DNA of 64,000 nucleotides from Volvox africanus (GCA_030268105.1 BSDZ01000031.1:744001-808000); one strand, 5' to 3'; counted from the first letter of the stretch, positions 23,489-37,600 are shown. Notes: generated by a model from the sequence alone, not told the origin. Numbers and translations: made by a program.

Positions 23489-24308
23489 AACAAATCTTCT
23501 TTTAGCCGTGGACAAATAATCTGATGCTGCAATGGCAATAAAATCTAAGTTGTCGAGCCAGATCACGACATATCTTTTCCAGAACTCCATCAGGTTGTTT
23601 GGGTTAAATAGCGAATTGGCGATGCATGATTCATTGTGTAGTCCCGAACGGGACGCCAGATATTGCGGACGGTCCCGAAGGGCCCTGCCGACGGGGAAGG
23701 AATAAGTTTTCAACCAGCAATAGTCGCGCCTCGATTAAATCTCATAGGCTGCGACATTGCCCCAAGCGCAAAGATACATTACGATGTGAATGGCAGGGTG
23801 TAGGATTGGCACCCTTGTGCAATCATCAGGCTTGAATGTGATGGTGGGTCAAACTTGACATAAGGTTAATCAATGAATTCGTTCCTTCACCTCCATCCTC
23901 CGCTTCCTGTTGAAGCAGAAAGGTGCCACAAAAACACCAAGTCCGAGACATTTCCAAAATTTTGCACATTTCTAGAAACTCTCGACACATGAGAGTAAGA
24001 TCGAGCATGCACCTGATTTGAGCATTGCTTATATATTATGATGTTTGGTAAAGTCTTCAAGGATATATGTTCTTCAGCGGGCGCTGCATTTGAAGGAAAC
24101 GTACATCGGCTTATTGAGTACTACGCGTAAAACCAACTAACGGTCCCAGTCCACTTCCTGGCGCTTCGGGTGACTTCGGTATTCGCGCATTCGACGTACG
24201 ATTGCATTTAACAGCATGTATTATAAAACCCGCATCTTGGCCTTTACTTCCAAGCTCTGTCAGTAAGTGTCCATACGCACTTAATCCCGCGCTTCCCTGC
24301 CACTGTCA

Positions 24309-24441
24309 GGTCAGCGCATGGCTGCGGGCAGCGCTGGAGCAAAGAGGGTCTCGTCGGAATTTGGAAGACATTACCTGGAATCCAGCATCTACTGAAGCGG
24401 AAGGCAGTTCAGGTCCCGGCAGAACGGCAGGCCGGTATTAG
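24309..24441 (+). CDS. possible exon, plus strand
   Basis: An open stretch after a good acceptor (ccactgtcag) reads 'VSAWLRAALEQRGSRRNLED' and goes on to a TAG at 24439-24441. It would join in phase to the monooxygenase exon ending at 23321, giving an alternative C-terminus. There is no family match. It may be chance. Confidence 0.3.
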
Positions 24442-25350
24442 TGGCATGTTGGTTAGCTGGTTGGCTTGCTTACCCCTGACCCCTGACCGCAGGCTTGGCT
24501 TGCCTGACTGGTTTAACGACGGGCGGATCTCTGGTTTGCAATCATGTGCGGTGCAAGCATCTGCTTCACTGTGAAGCAGATGCTGCCCGTCGTCAGCAAC
24601 CCCCAATCAAGCAGGCTACAAGCCTGAGACTTGCTGTGCCCGCCGTTTAGAAAGCCGTTTATGAGGTGGCTTGGTAACGCCTATTTACAATACTCCGTAT
24701 CATCTCTGAGATCGCAGGAGGATCATGAACACACCGGATTGCCGTTCGGTGACGAGCTTTCATTACGACAACTTCGTCAATGCACCGCATGACTTTGCAT
24801 CCATGCTGCAGTTGAGCTGGTGCCTGACAGCTTGATTAGGCAACCCCACCTGACGCCAGATCTCATCGAGCCTCCAAAACCCGTGCACATCCGGTTCCCG
24901 GCGGGCCCGATGAACTGGCAGGCCCCATGCACGGTTGCCCCCGTTGATGGCTCCGAGGGAAGTGGGGTCCGGGTCCATACACGTATGCGCGCATGTGCCC
25001 AGGTGCCATAGGTGATCCTGGTTGCTGTCCCGGGTTGCCCACCCCACCGGGTTTACCGTACTCGCACGATGTTGCATGCCGTGCTCGCGCACACACGGCA
25101 ACCTATGCGCACACGCGGGATGCAGTTTTTTAGAAATTAAATAATCACCGATACAGATGGTAATTGGTTGCTCTTGTTTTGGAGCCGATTGTCAGTTGGT
25201 TAGCCAGTTGGTGAGTCGGTTGTTTGCTTAACCATATTACCACACAGATGGATGTTGTAGGTGGAAGGCATACAGCTAGGTGGACGTAGGATGTAGACGG
25301 AGTTCACCGAAGAGACATTCCTCCCGCGCTATCCTTAGCTTGCTTTCTAG

Positions 25351-25460
25351 GTGGATCTGTCACAGTTTGTCGCGGCCGCTAACCGCATACGTGATGGAGC
25401 ACAGGGCGGGATTATGAACCCATCCAACCGCTTACCCTGCGAGGGGACGAAGGGGGAGCA
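25351..25460 (+). CDS. possible exon, plus strand
   Basis: After the acceptor tgctttctag the frame reads 'VDLSQFVAAANRIRDGAQGG' and stays open for about 35 more sensible codons before drifting into a CTAT microsatellite. It is not recognised. The 3' border is not defined. Confidence 0.25.
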
Positions 25461-26935
25461 GACTGGATCAGGAACGCCACTGTGTTTTCATAAAGTGTGC
25501 CACGCAGGGGTATCTCGATCTATTTACAAATCTATCTATCTATCTATTGGTGTCACTATGATCTATCACATACGCATGCACACGCACACGCCATTATATC
25601 TATCTATTTATCTTGATATGTGTGTCATGTCGACCCTGATGGGGTTTTACTTTGAACCGGTTTGCCGTGAATTAGTAACACCGATCGTGTATGTATTTTT
25701 TCTCAAACGTATCCATTACGTTTTACATAAGTCGTTGGTGGTGGAACATATCGGCTATGAATGGGTGGATGGGTGGACAGTCGGGTCGTCGATCCTAGGC
25801 CCCCCCTGCTTCACCATATATCATGCATGCAGAATACTGTAATTACAGTTGTTTGTTGTTGATGAGCGCCGAAAGGACCTCTCCAGGTGCCGGTCAGGTG
25901 CTTTTTGCACCTTACATAGTGCGTGTTTATGCCGTATAGTATACGACAGTACATAATAGAACATGTCCTTACTTTAGGTTCTAGTAAGGTTTTGTTTTGC
26001 TGGGTCCAAGCCGCGCTGCGCTCCTGTCATCTACGTTGTTATTCGGGTTCTCAGTTCTCTTTGAAACCTTCGCTTGACGGGTCGTAACCATCCTGGGACT
26101 TTGTAACATATAAGTCAACTTTTTCCTACGGGTTCAAGTGCTAGACGCTCTAACATATATTGCCTGACGACCGAGATCTGGATCTGTCGCTCAGCGCCAA
26201 TTCGTTATGCATGCGAAGGTATATTTGCTCGTAAGAGCACGTTGATGCTGATCCCCTAGGCATGTACCCGTCGTGTGCCAAATGATACAGCGGTTGGGTA
26301 TCTCAGCCGCGGTCGCGCCGGTGGGGACTGATGCACTGCTGTGTGATGATTCTGGATATTATTAAGATAATAGAATCTCCGATAAGGATGGTGGGAATCA
26401 TATAAAGTTTACATCCTTGATTTTGGTTATGCCACATGCACGCGTCTGTGTGAAAGGTGCTAGTATGAGAACGTGTGTGGAAGAATTTGTAGCGCCGTCA
26501 CTGCGTATGTCGATGGAACACCGCCACATATTATTCCTTTGCTTGTAGAACATGAATGTCACGCCTGTGGCCTGTTATATTTTATGCCGTTGTATTTAGT
26601 CCCGGTTGCCAACGCACCTACCAATGCACCAGGGGAGCGTGTCATTCTGTCCAGGGTTCACCTGGACCCCTGATTGTGTCCTTTGGAACATGGCAAGTAC
26701 TTTGCCAGGTTTCCCAAAGAAGACAACGAATCCATGCTGCAATGGTGCATGTCCGAGAAATAAAAATAAATAAAAATACACGTGACGAGACGATGGATAA
26801 CTTCGTGATTATGGTTGTACCGTGTTGTAGTGGAAAACGACGATACCTGTGTCATTTCAATCTCACGGCTTTTGCGGCCCCTCAGAGCATGAAAACCCTA
26901 ATTGCCACCTTACCTCAGCTCTTAGGAGGTTAAAT

Positions 26936-27290
26936 TTGTAACACAGGGTGCAATAGCGCATGATCCCGGTTTGCAAGTTCCCCCATTACAATCCTCCCCA
27001 CCCTATAGTGAACGTACTCAGCCGCACCTGGCACCCCGTAGGACAGCTGGCGCCTTGCACCTGACGGATATGGTTCTTTTGTTTTCCCGATATTACCGTC
27101 CCTTTTTCCTTCATTTAGGGCGGCAGGTTGTAACCCTGACGCAGGGCCAGCCCGGATATCCAATATAGGCAGATGGGATTCATGCTCATCCTGACACGAT
27201 TGTATCAGATTTTAGCTATTCGCACTATAGTAACACAGGGTGCAACAGCGTGAGTCGTCAGGGCGCAAGTTTGCCCATAGCATAATTGGA
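26936..27290. repeat. pair of diverged direct repeats, about 290 bp apart
   Basis: The motif taacacagggtgcaa followed by (t/c)agcg occurs at 26938 and 27230. The next 40 bases are also partly alike (gcaagtt, ccca). It may be the ends of an old mobile element. Confidence 0.4.
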
Positions 27291-29231
27291 AGATGGCTCC
27301 TACTATAAGAATTGCTCAGTATATATCAACTTTTAGTTGATGCTCACCACATGACCTGGTGGAAAAGTGTAAATGGCCTGTGTGTATCAAAATGTGCCGA
27401 CCTTCAAGTCCTGGGCATACATACATGCACGACTAATATGCCCCTGGAGTTCCAAGATCTACCCCGACCGAGAGCGGATCAAAGACCCTAATGTGTACGG
27501 CAGGGTGCTCCCATGACGATGGACGGTGACGACCCCAATAAAAGTGACCTGCGAGCTGACCAGTAGCGGAGTTGACGCCTTAGTTGATTCGGCAGATTCC
27601 GCTGGATGCTGGTGGTGGGTGCTGAACCTGGGAAAACCACTGATTTCGGAGAAGTCGGCATGGGAGACTGGATGAGGGTGCCCCGAAACACCGGGGAAGG
27701 TAGGGACTGCCAGGTTAGTGGCCACGGGTGATGTACCCCCCTATCCTACACACATATACATGCACATGCAGAGGGCCTTCAGGCTGGAGAACCCCACTGC
27801 AACTAACTTTGCAAATTGTTCTTTTGTCTTTGGAAGAGCAACAGCTTGGGGGCTTCATATCATCATTCGCATTCATAAGTTTTCCAGACAAAATGCCTCT
27901 TTTGTGTGGTATTCCGGGGTTTCTACGGGTAGTGTCCGGGATGGACCGTGTATGGTCATCATCTGGGGACACAACAGATATACTGCATTTTGTGAACTCT
28001 ACCGGGCCTTTAGGCCCGGTGCCCCAGCAGTGGGAGGAGGGCCTTGAACCAGGGCTAATATCTTAAAATCCCCTCAATACAATCATTATACCCTATCCAC
28101 CTGCAGATACTACCCCTTTGAAAGATTTTCAAATAATTGGTCGTTTTGGACCATTATTTACTCATACACATCCCAGGATCGTTTCACCCATCGCAAGTAA
28201 CCAGCCCAAGTACCGACCCAATTTTCTTGGTTACTGCTTCTGAAGACCAGTATATGATTTTGGTTACGAAAAAGTAACTGGTTACTGAAAAAACACTGTT
28301 TCTCGTACTGAGTGGCCGACGTTTCCTTTCCGCCTAGCATGTTCCCAGCATTAAGTGACAACCAAAGATTAACTACCAAGCCAGGAATACTCGAAAACCT
28401 TAAGGTTCAAGGATCCGGTCATTTTTCATCGCTTTCTTTCACCCGTTAGCAGCCGCCAGCAGGTGCCATGTGCCGAACCCCTATGCCCCACAGCCGCCAG
28501 CCGAGGGTGCTCACCCTTAACGTGAGTATGGACGTAAACCTTCTATTTGAGTAACTGGCATGCCACCACGTCTAGCTAGCACCCCGCCACAACCGCTGTA
28601 CCTGGGTACTCGTTGCGCATCCCCATAATTTCCAACACCAGGGTGACGACCCATCCTGAGATGGGGTAAGGTGAGAGGGGCCCTTCACCACGTGACCTCA
28701 CCCGCCACAGCATAATTCACTTAACTGGCAGAGCGCCCAAGCCGGGTGCACCTAGCGCCCAAACTATGAAATGCCGCAGCTGCAGTGGCAGTCGCCAGTG
28801 TGAAAATACTTAGCGGTTAATAAGTCCTCTTTCCATTGTACCGCTGCCCTGTATTGCTCTCGCAGCCTCTCATCCGCCCGTTGTGGCACCGGTATCCGAG
28901 AACGAAGCTGCTGACACGGCGCCTCGCCTCCTCCTCCACCTGCTCCAGCTCCTCCTTTTCCTCTTTCGCCTCCCAACTGCATTTCCGCTGCGCACGTAAC
29001 CCCGACCGCATGGACCCAGATGACGGGCATATGCCTCTACTGCCTTTTTCTATCCTTCGAAATCCACTCGAAACCGGCCGATGGCTCAACACACGACGGA
29101 GCTCTGTGTTCGGATCCGTCCAAAGGTTCCAAAGCCAAAACGAACTGGTTTCCACCGACCTAGACATAGACCTCTGGGTCCCTCGCGCCAGCAGTTGCAG
29201 GTGCCGGAGACATGCGCCGCTGTTTGACCCC

Positions 29232-31688
29232 TTAATAAACGATCAACAGCGCGAATGAGGCATAGGCCAGGACGCAGGGGTACATGATGATACCCTGTGC
29301 AGAATGGGGCAAGGACACGCACAATAGGACGGCAGGACGGAAGGGTCCCACAGCTGCCTAACCGTGCAGTTCTTAACGGTTGCTGGTGACCCTGGCCAGG
29401 TTCCTTGCCGAAGCGCATGCACCTTACGCAGATTGATTTGCATTTAGGATACGGTGGTAACCGGTCTTTGCATAGCGGGCCTCGTGACGGGAAGGAAACC
29501 AAGGACCAAAGCAGCGGGCAAACAGCGGGAAAAAGCTGAAACGCATGGCTAAGGGATGCAGGGCTAAGCGGAAAGACAAGTAGGTAGACAGCGGATGAAA
29601 CAATACTTGATGATTACACATCTGATGGCGATACTGCCGCACCTTTAAGTCCCCGAGGGCTGGACATCTCCTCGCAAAGATGCGCGAAGCCGTCAACGCA
29701 GCCCACAGTGTGCACAGCGCCGCTGCGGCCAGCGACAGCGGCCCCCTACATGGTTTGGTGGGCCCGATGGACACGGCGATCAAACGGTGAGCAACCACAC
29801 TGACAAATGGAGAGTTTCACTTCAACCCAGCAAATTCTTCAGTATTTCACTAAAAACCCCAAGACACTGTACTGTGCAGCACTGAGGCTTGCAAGAGCAC
29901 TGAACGCAGGAACGTGCAATTACGAGGGAGTATTCACTGAATGCACTAAGTTTACATGCAATGGCGCGTGAGGGCCAAGGGTCACAGAGCCAGGGTTCAT
30001 CGTGACCAGGTTTCCTTAGGGATGGCCATTCTCGTGCCGCACGAGGATTTGTCCTCACCAGGTTACACTGCACCCTATCGCCACACATACGATGAAAAAC
30101 AAGCATGGCTCCAAGGAGGTGCCCGTAGCCCCATAACTAGGAGTGACCGTACCACAATTCCTGGTTAGTGCACACGCAGATCCTGTGACTATCTCTTCCG
30201 TGGTTTCGTCCCACCCCTTGCCCCGGACACAACCGTATGCAGATGTGCGGCGCCCCAAGCCCCCTCATTTCTCCACAGCGAAGGAAGGAAGCTTCAAGAT
30301 CTCTGAAAACCGCTGGGTAACTTTCATGGAAATATAAATGCTTCATCAGTTCTATGAAGTCATGATCTTTGTTATCCACCAAATATGAATTTGAAGGTAG
30401 ATTAGTCTTATCCAAAATCATTTCGGTGCTACTTGGGGTGATTTCCATATACTTAACAATACTTGATTATGATTTGTTGCCGATTGTTGATTAATATTTA
30501 TGACACAAAGATTCTATATACCAATGATCGATGGACCTCTTACACTGGCTGTCTTGGGTTTTCGTAGTGTTTTCATGGCAAAACAATTTGCATAATTTAA
30601 GTAGTATGCGTCGTTGTCTTCTCCTTGTCGTCTCCATCTCGCACCTGGGTATGAGGATGGCCATGGTGCTGTATACTACGAGAGGCAGCATGCTGTAGCC
30701 CACGACGCAACAGCAGCTGTACGGGTCCAGGTTCTTCGCCTCAGCGCCAGCCGATCCGACAAGCTGGTTAAGCATGAACCATAGCAAAATGGAGAAGACA
30801 ACACTCCATCCCAGGGTAACACCAAAGTGGAGCTTGCCCATCTGAGGAATGGATTGGATTGCATCGGGTTGGCAAGGTTGGGTTGGGTTTTTCTCGCATG
30901 GCTGATCCGTGGAAGGAAGTGGCTTGGTTTGGCGTATTTAAGTATTCCAATGTGTGCAAAGGTGGACTTTGCACGGGAATGCGAACCAGTTCTATCGAAT
31001 GAGCAGCTATGGGATCAACAATTGTGCAACGATGCAGCCGCAGACATCGTGGACGTTAGCTTTTCGTAACAGAAAACGGCCCAAGTGTACTTGCTTCTCT
31101 CCTGCTCGACCGCAACCAGCATTACAATTTATCGTGTCGCTTTCATTCCTGGAATGTCGTTCTTGCAGGAATTGTGTCAACCGGATGCGACAAGCATTAG
31201 CGAGGTATCGCACAGGAAAGCATGTTTGCAACCTACCAGGAGTTGCAGACCAGCTAACACGAATACGAAGATGAGGGACCCTCCCATATCTAGATCATCT
31301 AGATATCGCGAGTTGAATCTCCAAAACAGCACAGCGCGCGTCTTAAGGAAGATCGCTCCGATGTCGATGCCCAATTCTGTCGCAAGGGGTTGGGTATACG
31401 ACTTCCATTTATAATTCAGACCCAGCAACCGCCTTAGAAGGGTAGAAACACCGTCGCATATGTAATGTACCCCAAACATAGGGGAAACCTGGAGGGGGTC
31501 CGACACTAACCTTCAAGCAACGGCGGCTCATCTTCGTAGGAATTGCCACTTGTGCTCCCATAGCCGGAAACAGGTACTGAGTACGCTCCGTAAGAACCAT
31601 AGCTTCCTGCTCCACCCGAGCTGAACCACTCCACGCCCGCTGATTGACCATATGCGGTGTCCTGGGGCCTCATGCCCCAGTCTGCCAT
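29232..31688 (-). CDS. YIP1: Yip1-family ER/Golgi membrane protein (YIPF5-like), complete
   Basis: Yip1 proteins bind Rab GTPases and act in ER-to-Golgi vesicle traffic as multi-span membrane proteins. Exons, high to low: 31511-31688, 31237-31376, 30645-30841, 29643-29745, 29232-29294 (TAA). All phases agree, giving 226 residues; yeast Yip1 has 248. Residues 1-59 are a soluble Gly/Ser/Tyr-rich N-terminus ending 'EDEPPLLE'. 'ELGIDIGAIFLKTRAVL' is the family's conserved ELGI block. 'GKLHFGVTLGW', 'LDPYSCCCVVGYSMLP' and 'LVVYSTMAILIPR' are the Yip1 core. Five hydrophobic spans lie near 91-106, 111-130, 147-166, 174-192 and 213-226. The last exon 'GIIMYPCVLAYASFALLIVY' forms the final span. The ATG starts at 31688 with the usual MADW-type beginning. 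Confidence 0.95.
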
Positions 31689-32369
31689 TGTACCTTCGAA
31701 TCGTTTATCGCGTTTGGAACTTACGAATGAGAGTTGTCCAATAGGCTACGTAATGAGATGTTGCGCTACCTCTTGAATAATGGACAGGCTGAGAAATTCA
31801 AGAAGAATGTTTGCTATCAAAACATGAAACTGATTGATATAAAAATTTGCAGCTTTGCGTTGGACGCTGATCAAGACAGCTAGTATTCGCCCAGTTAGAT
31901 CGTTAAACCATCAACATTCAATCAGACGACCAAGAAATACCATGAAAAACAGGAATTATACAAAAAACGATGTTGGAATTCCTGCAAACAAAGCGGTTGT
32001 AACACCGTACGTCATGACAACGGTCGTCGATCGTGCATTGTGAAAACAAGCTGTTGAAGTCTGGTGTCAGATCGCCAATAGCACTCTTCGATGTCTGTCA
32101 TGATTGAGCATTTTACCAGAAACAGACGCGTTTGGTTTAGAGCAAAAAATCATCATCGTAGCGGCGTGCGCAATGACGCCAGATGAGGCGCTTGGAGCCG
32201 TAGCCGGTGTTAAAATTCCAAGCAAGCCAACAGAGGCTGACCTTGAAGTAGCAGGCCTTACGACAGGTAGCTGGACGTTTCATGAGGCTCACGGCAGACG
32301 GCACGTAGAAGTTTCTACAGTACCATGACTTCCCAATTATTATAACCAAAACAATTTTTTTAAATTAAG
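31689..32369. promoter_or_regulatory. divergent region between Yip1-like and NHX genes
   Basis: AT-rich, about 680 bases, with the Yip1-like gene leaving to the left and the NHX gene to the right. A 74-codon plus-strand frame (32104-32328) has balanced composition but no family match and no known partner. I leave it unassigned. Confidence 0.35.
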
Positions 32370-34600
32370 ATGTTAACGACCTATCTACGTGTTTGCACTC
32401 GGGGTTTCGGTATTTCCGCGCGTCAAGGTTGTCGCACCTGCTGTACAGAATACTCGTTGACTATCCTACCGGCAAGCCTAGACTTCTCCTCCGACCATCT
32501 GGCCATTTTACTTGCACCCCACGTCTATGATCGTTTCTCTTCCGCCCCGCAGGCGTGCTCGTACTCCTAGCGGCGTTATGGAGCCTGCTGGGCCATTACC
32601 TAAGCTCACGGCAAGGCGGGAGCAGGGCCAGTTGACGCCACTTTAGGCAGGAGAATCACAGTCCTTCCACGGGGGGTGTTTTTTCCTTTTATCTACGTTT
32701 GGGTCACTGTGTACGCACAAGCACATACTTGGCCTTTGTGGCACATCCTCTCCAAACCCCAACTCCAACACCGGTATTGCTCGGTATTGCTCCATTCGTG
32801 CCGTTACCGGCTTAGGGTTTAGGGTTTTAGGCCTCCAGGTAATTCAGCTCCCGAGAGACCGCAGCGTCCTTTCCCTACCTGTTGAATCCCAGACTGCTTC
32901 CTTACCGGCCTCTTCCCATGTTATTTGGGCTCCCTGCGTCTCACTTCGATCCTCACTTCTATCCTGGCCCTCCCCCTCCCTCCTCAGCTCCCGGTACCTG
33001 AACGAGAGCGGCACCGCCTGCCTGCTGGGCTTGGTGGCGGGTATGGCGCTGCTGGCTTGGAAGGACACCTCTAACGCGGGACTGGTCAACGGACTGTTGC
33101 GATTCAACAGTGCTGCCTTCTTCACGTGAGACAGGGGGGCTAGAGGCAGGGACGTCTTTGGGGGGCTTGGGTTTCGGAGCTGTGGAAGTGGAAGAGGTGA
33201 TATGGGAGGGGCAAAGATCATCAAGGGCAAAGGTCAACTGGGTGGGGATAATCTCCATCGATGACGTCACATGGCGGCGGAGTAAGGGATAGGAGTAAGG
33301 CATGAAGACAGACGTAGTCATCTGCGGCAAAGAGTCTGTTGAAGCTCCGAAGGGTCCTTTCACTCCTAGAGGGCATCAAGCATTTACGGCGGTATGAGCG
33401 CTGGAAGTGAGTACAGCGGGGTGGAGTACAGCGGGGTGGAGTGGAACAAGTATGCAAGAAACGTTTCGGGCTGGGTCCTGGCAAGGTGGCTTTCAGGTCT
33501 TACGGGCCCTACGGTCAGTTGAAAGATATGGGGGCTTCTCGTGGCGGGAATGGGCCGGTGGTTGGCTGGTAGTTAGTTGCCGGTTAGTTGGTAAAACCGA
33601 ATGGCGGCAGCAGCAGCGGTAGCAGCAGCGGCGAAGGCGATATGGCGGGAGGGGGCCGTCTGTGGGGTGTGGCTTGCGGGGTGAGGATCCGCCCCTGTCC
33701 GACCTCGCGCCGCCGCCCCACCATTGCCGGACCTCACCACAACTCATCTGGATGTAACGTTTCCTACTTAAACAACAACGGCACAACCAACAGCAACAAC
33801 AACAATAACTGTCTCCAGCTCTCCACTGCCTACGTGCATGATCCCGCCGCCTCCACCTCCCTGATCCTGTCGCTCCTGCTCTCTGCTTTCGCAGTTACCT
33901 GCTGCCTCCGGTCATCTTCTATGCCGGCCTGTCAGTGGAGCAGCGCCGGTTCTTCAGCAACCTGCCCTCCATACTGAGGTGGGCACGGGGGAGGGGCAGG
34001 GAGAACAAGGGGCGCATAAAACCATGAAACCCTAAAACCCTGAAAGAGACCAAAAGCCCTGAAGCCCCGACATGTCCCGGTGGGAAGGTCACTGATGATC
34101 AGTAGAAACCTACCAAAAACAAGGACCTGCAACGCCCCCACCCACCCACCCCTTGAGCGGTTGATGCGCCAATGCTGCAACCGAAGCCGTGTTGTGAGGC
34201 GCGTGTCTTTGACGTCACCAGTTCACAAACGCAACGCAAATACTGTCCAACGTCGCTGCCTCAGTTTTGGAGTACTTGGTACGCTGCTTTCATTCGTTCT
34301 CATGTCGGCGGCGCTGTACAGCTTGGGCGGTACGACATTCGGGCTTGACGCTCAGGTAGGCATCACATGGATCCTGTATATCCTGGTATGTACGGCAAGC
34401 CGCAGCTTCGTCCGATGATTCTTTTAACCGCCGTATGCTGCCGTAGACGGGCGAACTGCTCCCCACTGTACCGGAGGTACATTCTCCCTCCACTCACAAG
34501 TAGCGTTATAATGTCGGTGTAAGGCCCTCATTTCCGTGTACGATTCGAACACAGGTTCAGTGAACCCCTGACAGCTATCTCTAGGATTATGGCCCTGTAG

Positions 34601-34646
<46 letters not shown>

Positions 34647-37600
34647 ATCCCGAGCCCGTTAGAGGGGGCTTCATTGAGCCACTTATTCATCAGGTCTGCA
34701 GCGTATGCGTATGCTTGTCATATCGCACTGCCGACTTGGCACTGCTGCCTGGTTCCGCTCTTCAGTGTCAGTTAAGACGACCTCTTTGTTTCTTTGCTTT
34801 CAGGACTGTCTGGCGCTCGGTGCGGTGTTTGCCGCCACGGACTCAGTGGCGGTGCTGGGCTTGTTGGATCCGCGTACGGCACCGCAGCTCTTCAGTTTGG
34901 TATTCGGAGAAGGCATCGTCAACGACGCCACCAGTGTGGTGCTGCTGGGGGCGCTGGCACGGATGGCCCGACAGCAGGAGGGCGAACCAGGAGGGGGTGG
35001 GGAAGAGGCGGTGCTGGTTCTAGCCGGGCGCCTGACGTGGAATTTTGGGTCAGTTGCCACTCGCCACTCCATTTGATTCTGAACTCTGAACTCTGACAAG
35101 TTGGGGAATGAGGGGTGGGTTGAGAGTTGGGAGAGTGAAAGCAGACAGGTGGTGTCCTCCAAAAAGCCCTCAAGTTGAGTCATGAGCTCCAAAATCTTTT
35201 TGGGGTTTGGATTAAGCAACGGACAACATACAACTTTTCTTACGATCGCCATCACCGTTAGCATCACTAGCATAATCGGGTCTCTACAAATATAGTTCCA
35301 TAGGTCTTATTTTCGCTTATTGCTGCCCCTTCGTGTGGGCGTGTGGAGGCATGTTCCGTTCCATCGTTTTCCCACCAACAGCCCCATTAACCACCATCGC
35401 GTTATTCCCGTACCTTCAAAACCCACCGACACACTCACACACGCACACGCACACGCACGCAATACCCTATCCCCGCAGGTACCTGCTCCTCACCAGCACG
35501 CTGTTGGGCTTCGTCGTCGGGGTCTGTGTTGCGGCGCTTCTTCGAGGGAGGGCGGCCAGTGAAGGCCCTCACCACGTGAGATGCGATGAGGCCCGACCTC
35601 ACCTCACCTCACCTCACCTCACCTAAACCTACCTCATCTCACCTCACCTCACCTCACCTCAACCTACCTCACCTCACCTCACCTCAACCTACCTCACCTC
35701 ACCTCACCTCAACCTACCTCACCTCACCTCACCTCAACCTACCTCACCTCACCTCACCTGACCGGGGCTGAGCTCCTGAAAGATACGTGTGCGGTCCTCG
35801 TATCACATCACATCGTGACTTGCCACATCGCATAAGGCTCTTGCGTTAAGGGACGTTCTCTTTAGGCCGCACTGCCGTGAGGGCTATTCACCGACGTCCC
35901 GCCTTCTGTTGTGTATACAGGAGGTCGCGTTGGTGGGGCTGTTGTCGTACCTGGCATACCTAGCAGCAGAGGTGCTCGGCTTGTCGGCTATCCTCTCCCT
36001 CTTCTGCTGCGGAGCCACGGTGTCTCACTTTGCCCTGCGAAACGGCGCTGGCGGGGCGGACGAGGACCGCTCGGGACGTCCGGGGCTCGCCGCCATGCGC
36101 AGCGGCGGCAGCAGCGCCGAACTGCAGCTGCCCAGCGCTGACGTGTCTGTGCACGGCGGGGACGCCGGCGGCGACAGGGCGGTCGACGGCGGCGGCTATG
36201 ATCCCGACGTCGCCAACGGCGAGGTTGGGGTACGGTCACGATACGGAGCGTACATGTCCGTCGCGGCGGAGGAGTACGAGGGCAGTGGCGGCGGCGGCGG
36301 CGGCGGCGGGAGTGTGTTATGGGCCCTGACGGCGCCGGCGAAACGTCTGGCTGCGCGGGCTTTTGGTGGTGAGCTCAACGCGGCTTGCATGAGTCCCGCC
36401 GGCGCCATCACCACAATGAACGCCTTCCGTAGTTTGTCGTACGTAGCGGAGGGCCTTATCTTCGTTTACTTGGGGATGGACTGTCTGGATCCCGTGCGCT
36501 GGAAGGTGCGTGTGTATGTGTGTATGTGAGGGACCAGCAGACGGAAAAACACGGAGAGAGGGTTTCGCAGCAACGCACACAAACCAATACACAGGCGGCT
36601 ACGGTGTCCGACAGGGCCTGCTGCTGCTGCTGCTGTTCATTTTGACGTTCGTTTGACATCGACGACAGCTAACATCACGGAAAGGGAGATACCCCCGTGT
36701 ATATGTATATACACCTACACCTATATATGTATGTATGTATACATATACATATGTATATGTATATATTTTGGGCAGGGGTATGCAGAGCCCCAGACTTCAC
36801 CACTCCTGAAGATCGCCAGTCAGTGCTAACCCAGTTAGCAGCAGCCAACATCCGACTCCCTGAGGAAGCTGACGAAGTGGTTGGGTCCCCGACCATCGCT
36901 GTGTCTGAGCTGGGTTTCGCACTGAAGAAGAGCCAGCCAGGCAAAGCACCTGGATGGGATGGCATCCCAACGGATCTGTACCGCAAGTTCTGGCCAGAGA
37001 TTGGCCATACCATGGCAGCCCTCTTCACGGCTATCGGCAAAACAGGGCAGGTGCCAACAGGCTTTCTGGATGGTATCATTAAGGTGCTTTACAAGAAGGG
37101 AGACCCCAAACAGCCTGGCAATTACCGCCCTATCACACTGCTTTGCTCGGACTACCGCTTGCTGGCCAAGGTGCTGGTGAATCGCCTAGGGCCAGCCCTG
37201 GGACGAATCATCAGCCCCGAGCAGTCAGCTTTTCTGCCCAAGAGGCTCATTGGGGCCAGCGTTCTCTTTCTACGCCATCTGCCTCATCTCTTACGGAAAT
37301 TGAACCGCCAAGGTCTGCTGGCCTTCCTGGACTTGGCGAAAGCTTATGACACAGTGGACCGCAACTTCCTGATGGGGGCAATGGAGGCGATGGGAGCAGG
37401 CCCACAGCTTTGCAGTTGGACCCGGATATTGCTTAGCAACACGCGGGCAAGAACCATGATGAACGGTTTCAAATCCAGGCTTGTTAAAATGGAAGCAGGG
37501 GTAAGACAGGGTTGCCCCCTAGCACCCCAGCTGTATCTCTTTGTTGCCCAGGCCTTGTTCAGCTGGCTAAAGAGCCAAGAGATAGGCCTCCGCCTATTGC

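Larger units (their letters stand above)
23489..29231. other. 5.7-kb spacer with few signals
   Basis: Mostly AT-rich sequence without a recognisable gene. It contains two possible exons (24309-24441 and 25351-25460), annotated separately, a short (CTAT)n tract near 25525-25550, and a diverged direct repeat (26936 and 27228). The 300 bases just right of 29231 on the minus strand may include the 3'UTR of the Yip1-like gene. Confidence 0.45.

Noticed and set aside
28764..29258. Overlapping frames on both strands next to the Yip1-like 3' end
   Set aside because: No family match. The stretch is most simply the 3'UTR and flank of the Yip1-like gene.
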